Shown piece after piece: positions 17,431-26,250 of a stretch of 64,000 nucleotides of DNA. Under the pieces are notes generated by a model, which did no database searches, was not told where the DNA came from, and was given only the letters and a program-made list of their open reading frames with translations. A program made the position numbers and the translations under genes. The stretch covers positions 1,364,001-1,428,000 of the forward strand of contig OZ244935.1 of the NCBI GenBank assembly GCA_965222005.1. The letters are read 5' to 3'. Source of the DNA: CBDCTM01 sp965222005 (GTDB lineage: Bacteria; Bacteroidota; Bacteroidia; Chitinophagales; Saprospiraceae). Positions within the stretch are counted from its first letter, which is position 1, and the number at the start of each line of letters is the position of its first letter.

Positions 17431-18603
17431 AGAGCGTCGCTGCCACACAATAGCCACACCTGCCAATCCAATCAGCATGAGTACTACCGCAATAAATTCC
17501 GCCTGTGTAGTTTGTATGCCAAAGATGTCATAGCGGTCATTAATTCGTATTTTCTCTATCCAAAAGCGTTCAAAGCCATTGAGAAAAACGTAAAGGAAAA
17601 AGAGCAGCCCCGGGATGCGAATACGCTTGCGCAAGCTCCAAAGCAGAGCACCCAGCAGGAATGCCATGATCGTTTCGTACACGGAGGTGGGATATACGCC
17701 TTGTGCCAGCTCACTACAATAGCGCCAGCTACAATCAGCGATGCGGATTCCCTCATGGATCACATTGTGTGGGTAGGTAAAGGACCACAGCCAGTCGGGC
17801 AGAAAGGACAACCAACCCGGCCGGTTGGCAAGATCGCTGGCAATGCCCCAGTCGCCATCCCCCGAAAGGTGGCAACCCATTCGGCCAATGCCGTACGAAA
17901 TGAAAAGGGCCGGCGCCACCCCGTCAATGACGTGCAGAGGGGCAATGTTTTTACGTTTCAGATAAAAATAGCACACCAGAAAAGCAACAATTAGGCCTCC
18001 ATAAATGGCCATTCCACTACCGGATAAAAACTGGGAAAAGAAGTCGGCCAGTGAAATTTGACCGGAGAGTAGCTCGCCGAGATCTTCCGCCATAGCAAAT
18101 ATTTTGGAGCCAATCACTCCTGAAATAGCGGCTACGATGGTAATATCGCCGATCCGATCATGCGGATATACCAGTACATCCTTGGTGAGGGGCTTGTCAA
18201 GCTGAACTCGCTTCTTTTCGTAATATTTCAGGCCGGCGAATAGGGCCGCACCGATGATGCCACCCACCCAATTTCCCGTACCCGACAGGATCACGGCGGC
18301 AGGATCGAGTTGGAAATTTGCAAAATTAAACAGGATATATACAAATTTAAAGCCCAACACAAACCCCAGCAAACCATTGGAAAGCAGCTCCCAGCTGGTG
18401 GCGGGCAAACCTTCTGTGACTTTTACCTTTTGAGGCTTCAGGAAGCCTTCCTTTTCTTTTCGCTTGAGCTCATAGTACAGCATTAGGGCTGCTGTAAGGA
18501 TGGCGATCACCAGAAAGAGCCCAAAGGTTTTGATGATGGAAAAAGCATTGTCGGGCTGTGTGCCGATGAGCCGATGCAGAATGTAAGAAAAGTCAGGATA
18601 CAT
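17416..18603 (-). CDS. lgt: Prolipoprotein diacylglyceryl transferase
   Basis: Lgt attaches diacylglycerol to the lipobox Cys of prolipoproteins in the inner membrane. The protein is multi-spanning and carries the signature GIGRMGCHLSGDGDWG, with the conserved Arg, and an early AALFAGLKYY segment. At 395 residues it is about 100 longer than the E. coli enzyme, as is frequent in Bacteroidota. I place the start at ATG 18603 (MYPDFSYILHRL), because a minus-strand promoter (-7 TATCTTTG at 18635-18628) lies inside the longer frame that begins at 18657. The neighbouring upstream gene is mtaB on the same strand. Confidence 0.92.
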   Translation of the reverse strand: MYPDFSYILHRLIGTQPDNAFSIIKTFGLFLVIAILTAALMLYYELKRKEKEGFLKPQKVKVTEGLPATSWELLSNGLLGFVLGFKFVYILFNFANFQLDPAAVILSGTGNWVGGIIGAALFAGLKYYEKKRVQLDKPLTKDVLVYPHDRIGDITIVAAISGVIGSKIFAMAEDLGELLSGQISLADFFSQFLSGSGMAIYGGLIVAFLVCYFYLKRKNIAPLHVIDGVAPALFISYGIGRMGCHLSGDGDWGIASDLANRPGWLSFLPDWLWSFTYPHNVIHEGIRIADCSWRYCSELAQGVYPTSVYETIMAFLLGALLWSLRKRIRIPGLLFFLYVFLNGFERFWIEKIRINDRYDIFGIQTTQAEFIAVVLMLIGLAGVAIVWQRRSSPAA

Positions 18604-18627
18604 AGTTTTTTCAATAGATGTTGGCAG

Positions 18628-18657
18628 CAAAGATAGACAGCTTGGCAGGCAATACAA
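18628..18657 (-). promoter_or_regulatory. Bacteroidota-type promoter for lgt
   Basis: On the minus strand TTG (18657-18655), a 19-bp spacer and TATCTTTG (18635-18628) fit the TTG/TAnnTTTG pattern. The -7 element ends 24 bp before the chosen ATG at 18603. Confidence 0.65.
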
Positions 18658-18687
18658 GTCCGATACCCTATAAAAATTGTAAAGCGA

Positions 18688-20037
18688 TCAGGGAAGTACC
18701 GCTAATTTGGATAGATTAGCCTCCATCAGTCCCTCCGTATTGATCGTAGTCAACTCCACAGGCGCAATGGTATTGATCATTTCAGCCTGTAACGGCAGGC
18801 TCACTTTGATGTAGTTGTCGGTAAAACCACTCATCCGGCCTGCCCTTTTCGAGGCTTCGAAGAGCACCTTCCGATGTGTACCGGTGAATTGACTGTAAAA
18901 GGCGCGCAGCTTCTTTTCTGACAAAAGGCGAAGCACTTCATTACGCCGCCGGCGCTCTGCCATACTCACCACCTCAAGCATGTCGGTAGCAGGAGTGTTG
19001 GCCCTTTCGGAATAGGTAAAGACGTGCAGATAAGAAATGTCCAGCTCATTGAGGAAGCGATAACTTTCTAAAAAATCCTCTTCGGTTTCACCCGGAAAAC
19101 CAACAATCACATCTACGCCAATACAAGCATGCGGCATCTTCTGCTTGATACTGGCCACCCGCTCCTTGTACAGGTCGCGCCGATACCGCCGCCGCATCAT
19201 GCGCAGCTGTTTGTCATTGCCCGATTGCAGAGGCATATGAAAGTGAGGCAAAAAGCGTTTGGAGCGAGCCACAAAGGTAATGATCTCGTCGGTGCAAAGG
19301 TTGGGCTCAATGCTGGATATGCGAAAACGCTCAATACCTGCTACCTCATCGAGCGCTTTGATAAGGTCGATAAAAAGGGCTGTCTTTTTGGGCTTGCTGC
19401 CTTCAATGATAGCAGCACCATTGCCAAAATCGCCAATGTTTACACCAGTCAGTACAATTTCCCGGATAGCCCGCGCTGCTATTTCCCGGGCATTGGCTAC
19501 TACATTTGCCACAGTATCCGACCGACTGCTTCCCCGCGCCATGGGGATGGTGCAGAAACTGCATTTATAGTCGCAGCCATCTTGTACTTTGAGGAAGGAG
19601 CGGGTTCGATCGCCAAAGGAAAAGGCATCTTCAAAGCAGTTGGCCTGTTGTACGGCTCCTGCCTGTACCAACCCCTTGCCGGGCGCTTTGGATAGTTGGT
19701 TGATGTATTCCAGAATATTGAATTTTTCAGCGGCACCCAGCACCAGGTCCACTCCAGGGATTTCAGCAATTTCGGCCGGCTTGAGTTGCGCATAACAGCC
19801 AATGACGGCCACAATTGCATTGGGAGCAGTGCGCAGTGCACGCCGCACGATTTGCCTACACTTGCGGTCGGCAAAATCGGTAACCGAGCAGGTGTTGATT
19901 ACATAAATGTCGGCCCCTTTTTCAAAGCTTACCACTCCATAGCCGGCATCCTCAAACATCCGCCCGATCGAGGAAGTTTCAGAATAATTGAGCTTACAGC
20001 CCAAAGTGTAAAAAGAGACCGTTTTAGGAGTGGCCAT
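18688..20037 (-). CDS. mtaB: tRNA t6A37 methylthiotransferase MtaB-like radical SAM enzyme
   Basis: The 449-residue protein has the methylthiotransferase order: UPF0004 domain with TLGCKLNYSETSSIG (Cys for the auxiliary cluster), INTCSVTDFADRKCRQ and VIGCYAQLKP; radical SAM core with DGCDYKCSFCTIPMARG (CxxxCxxC); and a C-terminal TRAM-like tail. KLNYSET and the TDFADRK block match MtaB rather than MiaB (which has QMNxxDS), so the substrate is probably t6A37 in tRNAs reading ANN codons. A -7 element, TAACTTTG on the minus strand at 20055-20048, lies just before the start. Confidence 0.9.
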   Translation of the reverse strand: MATPKTVSFYTLGCKLNYSETSSIGRMFEDAGYGVVSFEKGADIYVINTCSVTDFADRKCRQIVRRALRTAPNAIVAVIGCYAQLKPAEIAEIPGVDLVLGAAEKFNILEYINQLSKAPGKGLVQAGAVQQANCFEDAFSFGDRTRSFLKVQDGCDYKCSFCTIPMARGSSRSDTVANVVANAREIAARAIREIVLTGVNIGDFGNGAAIIEGSKPKKTALFIDLIKALDEVAGIERFRISSIEPNLCTDEIITFVARSKRFLPHFHMPLQSGNDKQLRMMRRRYRRDLYKERVASIKQKMPHACIGVDVIVGFPGETEEDFLESYRFLNELDISYLHVFTYSERANTPATDMLEVVSMAERRRRNEVLRLLSEKKLRAFYSQFTGTHRKVLFEASKRAGRMSGFTDNYIKVSLPLQAEMINTIAPVELTTINTEGLMEANLSKLAVLP

Positions 20038-20133
20038 AAATATTCCGCAAAGTTAGAGCATTTTAAGCTAAATCGGCTGCCGGAGCGTTTATATTTTGAA
20101 TGAGAGGCCAAGACATGAAAGCATGATTTTCAG

Positions 20134-20141
20134 TATCTTTG
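20134..20141 (+). promoter_or_regulatory. -7 promoter element for the OmpA/PD40 gene
   Basis: TATCTTTG at 20134-20141 matches TAnnTTTG and lies 45 bp before ATG 20186. No clear TTG element was found at the usual distance. Its position inside the longer open frame argues against a start at 20096. Confidence 0.5.
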
Positions 20142-20185
20142 CACTCCCAATAGAAACAATAAAGCTTCAAAAACAGGCAGAGGCT

Positions 20186-23100
20186 ATGAGAAAAAGGTTA
20201 GTCATATCAGCGTGGCTCGTTTGCAGCCTGCTTATCGCAGCTAAGGCCCAGCAGGTGCAGTGGGCCTCACAGGTGCTTGCCTATTCCTCCCAATATGGAA
20301 ATAAAGATTATGCTGCCAATCAGGCACTGGGAATTCCCAACGCCCTGGGCAATACGCGGCTACACCATATGGCCTGGGTGCCTAGGAAAGAGGAGAGCCT
20401 CACAGGAGAGTACATACATGTAGCCTTCTCGAAGCCGATGCGCATTCAGCAGGTAGCTGTGGCAGAAAGCTTAAATCCGGGAGCGATCCACCGTATCTTT
20501 CTCATCGACGATCAGGGGAAGCGACATAAAATTTATGAAAATGACAAGCCGCATGGTCTAATGGCCCCTTTTCGGCTCTTCAGGCACAGCTTTCCGAAAA
20601 CCAGCTATCGGGTGGCCGAGCTGAAGTTGGAACTAAAAACCAAGGCCGTTGAAGGAAGCAACCAGATCGATGCCATTGGAATAGCTGATAGCCGTACGCC
20701 CATACAGGCAGGTCTTAAGCAGCAACAAACTGACGATGCTGCTGTGCGATCGGAAGACCTTGGCCCAAGGATAAACTCCTCCTTTGCCGAGCGCTTGCCA
20801 CTCATCAGCCCGGATGGCCAAACACTTTTCTTTGCCAGAAAATATCATCCTCAGAATATGGGCGATGACAATCGGGACGACATCTGGGTGGCCTATCGCA
20901 ATGCAGAGGGAAAGTGGAACCGCCCTATCAATATTGGCGCACCGCTCAATACCAGAGACCATAACTTCGTGGTTGGGGTGAGCCCTTCCGGCAACACCTT
21001 GTATTTGGCCAACAATTACCGCTCGCCAGGCAAAGCCGGAGTATCCGTCAGTCACAAGGGGGGGCGGAGCTGGTCAATGCCCAAGCCATTGCTCATTGAA
21101 AACCATTACAATGACAATGAATTTGTGAGCTATTTTATGGGAATTGACGAAGATGTGCTGCTAATGGCGGTGGAAAGGAAGGAAGGACTGGGAGATTTGG
21201 ATTTGTATGTGTCGTTTAAAATCAAGGAGCGACAATGGTCTGAGCCTCGCTCACTGGGGCCTGTAATTAATACGATTGGCATTGAAAGCAGCATCTTTTT
21301 GGCTGCCGATCAACGAACGATTTATTTTTCGAGCAATGGTCATCAAGGGTATGGAGGCCTCGATATGTACATGAGCCGCCGGCTGGATGATAGCTGGACC
21401 AATTGGTCGGAGCCGCTTAACCTGGGCCCCCATATCAACAATGCCAACAACAACTACAATTACAGCATCCCCGCTTCGGGAGAGTATGCCTATTTTTCGA
21501 GGGATGATACTAAGGGGATGTCTGATCTTTTTCGGATTCGCTTGCCGGAAGAAGTGCAGCCCGATCCGGTTATGCTGGTAAGCGGCAGGGTGATTGATGC
21601 GGAAACCCATCAGCCGGTAAAAGCCCGGCTTCAGCTTCGCCAGCTGGCAAAAAATAAGACTGAGCGGGCATTGGAAGTACCAGAGGGTAAATTTAAAATG
21701 GTGCTTCCCTATGGGAAAAACCTCGGGGTATATGCCGAAATTGATGGATATTTTTCTGTCAGCGAGAGCATGGAACTGGAAGGAGCCAGTTTGGAAGAAT
21801 TGGATGGCGACCAACAGTCTCTGGTGGCTTCCACAGATACAGATGACACTTTTGTGGTTCACAATACCGCAATTGAACAATTGCAACTTCGCATCAATAA
21901 GCTCGATGCGGAGTTGGACAAAGTACAACTGGAGAGGGAAAAGGCCCGTCGGCTGGCTGCTCAAGATCTCAAAAAGGATAACCACACATTTGATCCTTCC
22001 CATCGTAGTGATCCCGAACTCGATGCCTTAAAGCACCGCTATCAGCGTTTGCAGCAAAATAAAGCAGAGGTTAAAAAGCATAAGAAAACTCCACCCGATA
22101 AATCAAAAGCAAGCCATTCGGATAAAGAGTTGGCCCGCATGCGTGCCAAGTACGATAAAGCATACAATGAAAATGAAGAGAAGCCAAGTGATGCCAAACT
22201 GCTTGGTAAGAAGGAACGCAAAAAGGATGATAAAGAGCTGCGCAATATGCACGATAAGCTCCAACGCTATTACGACCGGGATTCAAAAGTGCAGCCAGTT
22301 CAAAAGCCGACCGCAGCAAATAAAGCACAGCCGCCGCAACCGGCAGTGAAAGATGATTTTGAACTTATTCAGCGAATTGTTCGGCAGCAATTGAAAAATG
22401 AGTTGAGCCCCCTGATCCGTCAGGAGTTGCAAAATGAATTGCTTCCTAAGATAGCGCTCAATGTGGAACGTGAACTCGATGATGAAACGCGGGCCAAGAT
22501 AAATAACCGAATGCGTACCGACATTAAAAAGCAGCTCAAAGCGGATATGCAAAAAATCAATCAGGCAGAAGAGAAGCAACAATTGGCATCAAAGCAGAAA
22601 GCCCTGGAAGGACTGCCCGCAGGCTTCGAAAAATCATTGCGCCAGGCGTTGCGGGCAGAAGTAAAAAATCAACTGCGGGAAGAGCTGTATGCTGGCATCC
22701 AGCAAAGCCTGTATCACGAGCTCAACTATCGGATCAAAAAAGCACTGGAGCTGCAGTATCGGCAGGAGCTATCTGCAAAGCTCAAGGAATTGGAACGTAT
22801 AGAAAGGCCGGCGCCCCTATTGGCGGTGGCGCAGCAGGAGGAACTGAGCATGCCGGGAAGCCCGGTCATTTATCAAGAGGTAGAACAGGATATTTTAGTG
22901 GTGCCGATCAAGGTTGGGCAGATCATTCCGATGAATAATATATTTTTCGATGCCAATGAATCTACTTTGAAGCCCGCTTCTACCAATGAGCTGAAAAGAG
23001 TGCTGGCCTTTTTAACAAAAGAGTCGAATTTGATAATTGAAATTGGTGGCCATACCAACGGGTGGTGCAGTAGCAGCTTTGCCCACGAGCTTTCCATGCA

Positions 23101-23266
23101 AAGAGCCAAAACAGTGGCCGGCTATCTCGTTGAAAATGGGATCAGCGAGCATCGTATTCAATTCCGGGGATATGGCAAAACCAAGCCAATCGCTACCAAC
23201 GATTCGGTGGTCGGCAGAAAAAAGAATCAAAGGGTAGAGATGAAAATACTTGAAATTGCAGAGTAG
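20186..23266 (+). CDS. Giant OmpA-family protein with PD40 repeats and long coiled coil
   Basis: The start at 20186 gives 1026 residues and a clean signal peptide (MRKRLVISAWLVCSLLIAAK). Residues about 25-170 form a domain of the kind found before PD40 repeats (QVLAYSSQYGNKDYAANQAL). PD40/WD40-like beta-propeller units follow to about 480 (LPLISPDGQTLFFARK, SIFLAADQRTIYFSSNGHQG). A Gly/Val-rich domain with RVIDAETHQPVKARLQLRQL resembles a carboxypeptidase-regulatory fold. About 570-880 is highly charged and helical. The final 115 residues are an OmpA peptidoglycan-binding domain with IFFDANESTLKPAS, IGGHTNGWCSS and IQFRGYGKTKP. PD40-OmpA proteins are common in gliding Bacteroidota; the charged insert is unusual. 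Confidence 0.88.
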   Translation: MRKRLVISAWLVCSLLIAAKAQQVQWASQVLAYSSQYGNKDYAANQALGIPNALGNTRLHHMAWVPRKEESLTGEYIHVAFSKPMRIQQVAVAESLNPGAIHRIFLIDDQGKRHKIYENDKPHGLMAPFRLFRHSFPKTSYRVAELKLELKTKAVEGSNQIDAIGIADSRTPIQAGLKQQQTDDAAVRSEDLGPRINSSFAERLPLISPDGQTLFFARKYHPQNMGDDNRDDIWVAYRNAEGKWNRPINIGAPLNTRDHNFVVGVSPSGNTLYLANNYRSPGKAGVSVSHKGGRSWSMPKPLLIENHYNDNEFVSYFMGIDEDVLLMAVERKEGLGDLDLYVSFKIKERQWSEPRSLGPVINTIGIESSIFLAADQRTIYFSSNGHQGYGGLDMYMSRRLDDSWTNWSEPLNLGPHINNANNNYNYSIPASGEYAYFSRDDTKGMSDLFRIRLPEEVQPDPVMLVSGRVIDAETHQPVKARLQLRQLAKNKTERALEVPEGKFKMVLPYGKNLGVYAEIDGYFSVSESMELEGASLEELDGDQQSLVASTDTDDTFVVHNTAIEQLQLRINKLDAELDKVQLEREKARRLAAQDLKKDNHTFDPSHRSDPELDALKHRYQRLQQNKAEVKKHKKTPPDKSKASHSDKELARMRAKYDKAYNENEEKPSDAKLLGKKERKKDDKELRNMHDKLQRYYDRDSKVQPVQKPTAANKAQPPQPAVKDDFELIQRIVRQQLKNELSPLIRQELQNELLPKIALNVERELDDETRAKINNRMRTDIKKQLKADMQKINQAEEKQQLASKQKALEGLPAGFEKSLRQALRAEVKNQLREELYAGIQQSLYHELNYRIKKALELQYRQELSAKLKELERIERPAPLLAVAQQEELSMPGSPVIYQEVEQDILVVPIKVGQIIPMNNIFFDANESTLKPASTNELKRVLAFLTKESNLIIEIGGHTNGWCSSSFAHELSMQRAKTVAGYLVENGISEHRIQFRGYGKTKPIATNDSVVGRKKNQRVEMKILEIAE

Positions 23267-23267
23267 T

Positions 23268-23747
23268 ATGATGGCTCTTATTACCGAAGCACAGATTGAT
23301 GCGGTGATCGAACAGCTAAGCCAGCCCGAAGGGCAAGTCGAGGCGGCACTTGTTTCGCTGGCTACCAATCAACCTCACCTCCACGCCTATCTGTTTTCCA
23401 ACACCTTTGCACTGCTCAGCTCACAAGAGCGTGACTATTTGCTTTATCTGACAACGATCATCTGGAAAACAGTTGAAGATTATCAGCCCGGAAAGCTGTC
23501 CGTAGTAAGCGAACAGCAGCTGGGCGATGCAGAAGAAGCCAATTGGGCTTTGCTCAACGAAGTGAAAAGCCGTACATTCAGAGAGCGAGTCAATCCCTTT
23601 TTCAAAAACTATCCTCAGGAAGATTTGCTTGCTTTTGTAGAAGATGCACTGACCGATGTTGAGGATGATTTTGTGACTTCCGAAGCCAAAGAGCATTTAT
23701 TTGTAGCGCTCAAATCGATCATCGATCGTTTACAGCAGGCTATTTAA
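23268..23747 (+). CDS. Small acidic protein of unknown function
   Basis: The 159-residue protein begins at ATG 23268, one base after the stop of the OmpA gene, so translational coupling is likely. The longer frame opens with TTG inside that gene and is less likely. It is acidic, helix-rich and without a signal peptide or membrane span, so cytoplasmic. Typical segments are EAQIDAVIEQLSQPEGQVEA and EDALTDVEDDFVTSEAKEHL. I do not recognise the family. The tight link suggests a role connected with the OmpA/PD40 protein, which is inference. Confidence 0.72.
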   Translation: MMALITEAQIDAVIEQLSQPEGQVEAALVSLATNQPHLHAYLFSNTFALLSSQERDYLLYLTTIIWKTVEDYQPGKLSVVSEQQLGDAEEANWALLNEVKSRTFRERVNPFFKNYPQEDLLAFVEDALTDVEDDFVTSEAKEHLFVALKSIIDRLQQAI

Positions 23748-24679
23748 TATCCTTGCACCGCGCGAATCAAAAAAAAGCCATCCTCTCCCTGTGGTTGATA
23801 CAAAGGCATCAATACCAGCCCATCCTCTACCGCAGTAATAGGGCCATGACGGTCATAGGCCAATATCTCCCCTTTGCGGACGCTTCCAAAATTTTGATAA
23901 CCTTCTTTCATCCTGAAATCATCGCCCGCCCGAATTGTATGCGCCGTAATGAAGTCGGCTACTTTGGGCAAGTCTTTTGAATATTCAATCAAAAGTTCAT
24001 CATGTCGATTTTCAACGTGCTTTGAATTCACACAGCCAATGGTACGCATACAGTTGGTGATGGCAGCGATGGCCCTATTGATGCTCAGAGGATCATAATG
24101 TTGCCCCGACTCAAAACCAACGGCGGTAATACGGGGCCCGTAGCGCTTCTTGTTAAAGTAATGCAAAATGGTTCCATTGATGCCTGCCAAAATACCCCGG
24201 ATCACAGGGGCGTGTAGTTCGATAGCAATTTCGAGGCTCTCAGGGTCATCGGTAGCGATAGAGAAGATACCTCCATCGGCGGTTGTGGTGTGCAGATCGA
24301 GTACTACAATGCGCTCGGGTCGGTAGTCGGCAATTTCCTGATCGATGACGTGCAAAAGCGATGCAATTTCCCGATCTTCCATATCCCAGCTAGTAGCGGG
24401 GCTGCTGCGAATACGGGCCACATTTTCTTCGGTCCAGTTGCGGTTCAGGTCTTTATCGATGAAGCGTTGGCCACTCTGCAAGGCTGCCAGATTGCCCCGC
24501 AGGGCCAGTAATCTGCCATTGAAGCGGAAGGAAGGATTGGTGATAGGTTCCACTTCCAGCATTTTCATTATTAACTCAAGGGCTCTCAAGCCCGCCGGCT
24601 CATTGCCGTGGATGCCTCCCAAAGCTATTAGTAAAGGGCCTTTCTGTTGTCCGGTGTATCTTCCTATGATTCGTTCCAT
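23744..24679 (-). CDS. Succinylglutamate desuccinylase/aspartoacylase-family deacylase
   Basis: The 311-residue protein is an M14-like zinc deacylase. The zinc-site motif GGIHGNEPAG (His, Glu) is near 17-26, NGRLLALRGNLAALQ and RFIDKDLNRNW follow, and the second His lies in VLDLHTTTADGG (about 125). Family members hydrolyse N-acyl amino acids such as N-succinylglutamate or N-acetylaspartate. The C-terminal 90 residues form the usual all-beta domain. The length is close to AspA/AstE, but the substrate cannot be assigned. Its stop overlaps by 4 bp the convergent small acidic gene. Confidence 0.82.
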   Translation of the reverse strand: MERIIGRYTGQQKGPLLIALGGIHGNEPAGLRALELIMKMLEVEPITNPSFRFNGRLLALRGNLAALQSGQRFIDKDLNRNWTEENVARIRSSPATSWDMEDREIASLLHVIDQEIADYRPERIVVLDLHTTTADGGIFSIATDDPESLEIAIELHAPVIRGILAGINGTILHYFNKKRYGPRITAVGFESGQHYDPLSINRAIAAITNCMRTIGCVNSKHVENRHDELLIEYSKDLPKVADFITAHTIRAGDDFRMKEGYQNFGSVRKGEILAYDRHGPITAVEDGLVLMPLYQPQGEDGFFLIRAVQGY

Positions 24680-24759
24680 TCCGCTTGCAAAGTCAACATC
24701 ACATGTGAAATTCTAAAAAACAGCGTGAAAGCGAAAATACGGAAAATTTGCGGAATTGC

Positions 24760-25365
24760 TTAGTTTGCATCTTTCCATCTCCACAGAAAATAGCAAGCAT
24801 ATGTACGGTAGGGTCGCCATTTTTGAGCGATGCTTTCGAGGCGGGCCTTAAGTGTTTTACCCTCTTCCTGAAGTCTGTACAACCCAACCATTGCCTGGCG
24901 AATGCCCAGGTCTTCGGCAGGGAATACATCTGGCCGGTTCAAGGTGGACATCAGGATCATCTGCACCGTCCAACGGCCCACTCCTTTGATGTGGATAAGG
25001 TGCTGAATGATCGATTCATCATCCATCTGGTTCCATGGAGTTTCATCAGCCGGGTTTTCCTGAAAGAAGGTAGCTACGGCTTTTACATAGGTGGCTTTCT
25101 GGCGCGACAAGCCTGCTGCGCGGAGCGTTTCGGGCTCCAATTGGAGGAGACTGGCTGCATCCGGATAGCCGGATCGGAAAAGTGCCAGAAAGCGGTTGTA
25201 AATAGTGGTAGCGGCTTGGGTACTAAGCTGTTGATACAGGATGGATCGGAGCAAGGCATGATATACATCTCCCGTTCCCTGCGGAGGGGGTAATGCTATA
25301 CGGGCCATTATTTTGCCAAGCCGTGCATCGTTTGCCAGATGCCGGCGGATTTCAGCTTCGTCCAT
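24760..25365 (-). CDS. AlkA-like DNA glycosylase (HhH-GPD)
   Basis: The 201-residue protein is a helix-hairpin-helix base-excision glycosylase. The HhH motif reads HIKGVGRWTVQMILM, followed by the Pro-Asp region RPDVFPAEDLGIRQAM, where Asp is the catalytic residue. This fits 3-methyladenine glycosylase II (AlkA), which removes alkylated purines. It lacks the N-terminal domain of E. coli AlkA (282 residues) and resembles the shorter bacterial type. The start is ATG 25365; the frame extends two codons further to a TTG. Confidence 0.9.
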   Translation of the reverse strand: MDEAEIRRHLANDARLGKIMARIALPPPQGTGDVYHALLRSILYQQLSTQAATTIYNRFLALFRSGYPDAASLLQLEPETLRAAGLSRQKATYVKAVATFFQENPADETPWNQMDDESIIQHLIHIKGVGRWTVQMILMSTLNRPDVFPAEDLGIRQAMVGLYRLQEEGKTLKARLESIAQKWRPYRTYACYFLWRWKDAN

Positions 25366-25410
25366 ACACAAAAGTAAACAGGAGTGGACAAAGCAACAAA
25401 ATTTACTTGG

Positions 25411-25881
25411 TCAACGGGCAACGGCCATTGTAGGCAAAGGGGCCAATTTCATTTCCACATGGGTAGCTTCATATCCAAAGTCCTCTATAAAGCTTAAGGC
25501 AGGATTGTCAGGTGACAATCGGAGGATGATATCTCCTTTGGCATAAGATGCGGCCCGCCTCAAGAGCTGTTGGGCCACCTTTGGGACATTCGAACTGGCT
25601 GTCGGGTCCACAGCAAAGAGTACCATGACGTATCGGGCGAAGTAGTTGCCCATGCCGGTGTCGTTGATAATGGCGGTGCAAATGATGTGGTCGTTAAGCT
25701 CGGCCGTCATTACAAAACCGCCAAAAGAAGGGCAATCCTTTACAGCATATTCCAGAGCTTCCTGGATGCACTGCCTGCCCGGGGTGCTTTCTCCGAGGTG
25801 GTTGAAAAGAAAGTTGGTAATTTTGGTTTTCTCGTAGGGGCTAATCTTTGTAAACGCATTGTACAAATTCTCCTGAATCAT
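25411..25881 (-). CDS. GNAT-like acetyltransferase-fold protein
   Basis: The 156-residue cytoplasmic protein resembles GNAT N-acetyltransferases: FGGFVMTAELNDHIICTAII gives the central strands, RYVMVLFAVDPTASSNVPKV the acetyl-CoA strand and loop, and ALSFIEDFGYEATHVEMKL the C-terminal strand pair. The CoA-binding loop is not the canonical Q/RxxGxG/A, having NVPKVAQQLLRRA instead, so activity is uncertain. The substrate is unknown. It may form an operon with the glycosylase gene 45 bp downstream. Confidence 0.65.
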   Translation of the reverse strand: MIQENLYNAFTKISPYEKTKITNFLFNHLGESTPGRQCIQEALEYAVKDCPSFGGFVMTAELNDHIICTAIINDTGMGNYFARYVMVLFAVDPTASSNVPKVAQQLLRRAASYAKGDIILRLSPDNPALSFIEDFGYEATHVEMKLAPLPTMAVAR

Positions 25882-25949
25882 AATAGCCTGCTGATTTAAA
25901 TTTTTGGGACAAAATCGTCTTTCTGTTTTTACTAAAAGCGTTGCAATCA

Positions 25950-25962
25950 GCTGATAATCAGC
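25950..25962. repeat. Palindromic motif GCTGATAATCAGC (copy 1)
   Basis: Perfect 6-bp arms, GCTGAT and ATCAGC, flank a central A. Twelve bases of it recur at 54159-54170 in another long intergenic region. It could be an operator or a scattered repeat. Confidence 0.5.
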
Positions 25963-26058
25963 CGATTACCAATTGTGCAAAAGGGATGTGTACTGTTTTT
26001 TAAGAGATTGCCAAAAGGAATTCGCAGTGCTAAACGAGTAAAAATAAGATGGGATTAC

Positions 26059-26077
26059 AACTACTATTTTAGTAGTT
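26059..26077. repeat. Perfect inverted repeat in ACMSD upstream region
   Basis: AACTACTA and TAGTAGTT are perfectly complementary around TTT. It lies 122 bp before the -33 element of the ACMSD promoter. No U-run follows, so it is more likely an operator or random than a terminator. Confidence 0.4.
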
Positions 26078-26198
26078 TGGGCATTAAAAGTAGCAAATAA
26101 AAATAATTCTTCCAACTTCGTGGCGGTTTAATTATACTTCTCTCGGAAATTTGTATAGAAATAAATTTTTGAGCGTTACTAAAAAAAGGCAGCAAATC

Positions 26199-26230
26199 TT
26201 TGCTCCTCCTTGCTCACCGCTCTATTTTTG
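26199..26230 (+). promoter_or_regulatory. Bacteroidota-type promoter for ACMSD
   Basis: TTTG (26199-26202), a 20-bp spacer and TATTTTTG (26223-26230) give a near-ideal match. The start codon at 26251 is 20 bp downstream. This rules out the in-frame start at 26200. Confidence 0.75.
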
Positions 26231-26250
26231 CATCAAAATCTCTTCCCAAT

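Larger units (their letters stand above)
25882..26250. other. Intergenic region before ACMSD with two palindromes and a promoter
   Basis: These 369 bp hold no credible gene. They contain a palindrome GCTGATAATCAGC at 25950-25962, a second perfect inverted repeat AACTACTA/TAGTAGTT at 26059-26077, and a strong Bacteroidota promoter at 26199-26230 for the ACMSD gene. The first palindrome recurs at 54159. Confidence 0.6.

Noticed and set aside
20096..20185. Extended N-terminus of the OmpA/PD40 protein
   Set aside because: The -7 element at 20134 lies inside it, and the signal peptide begins at 20186.
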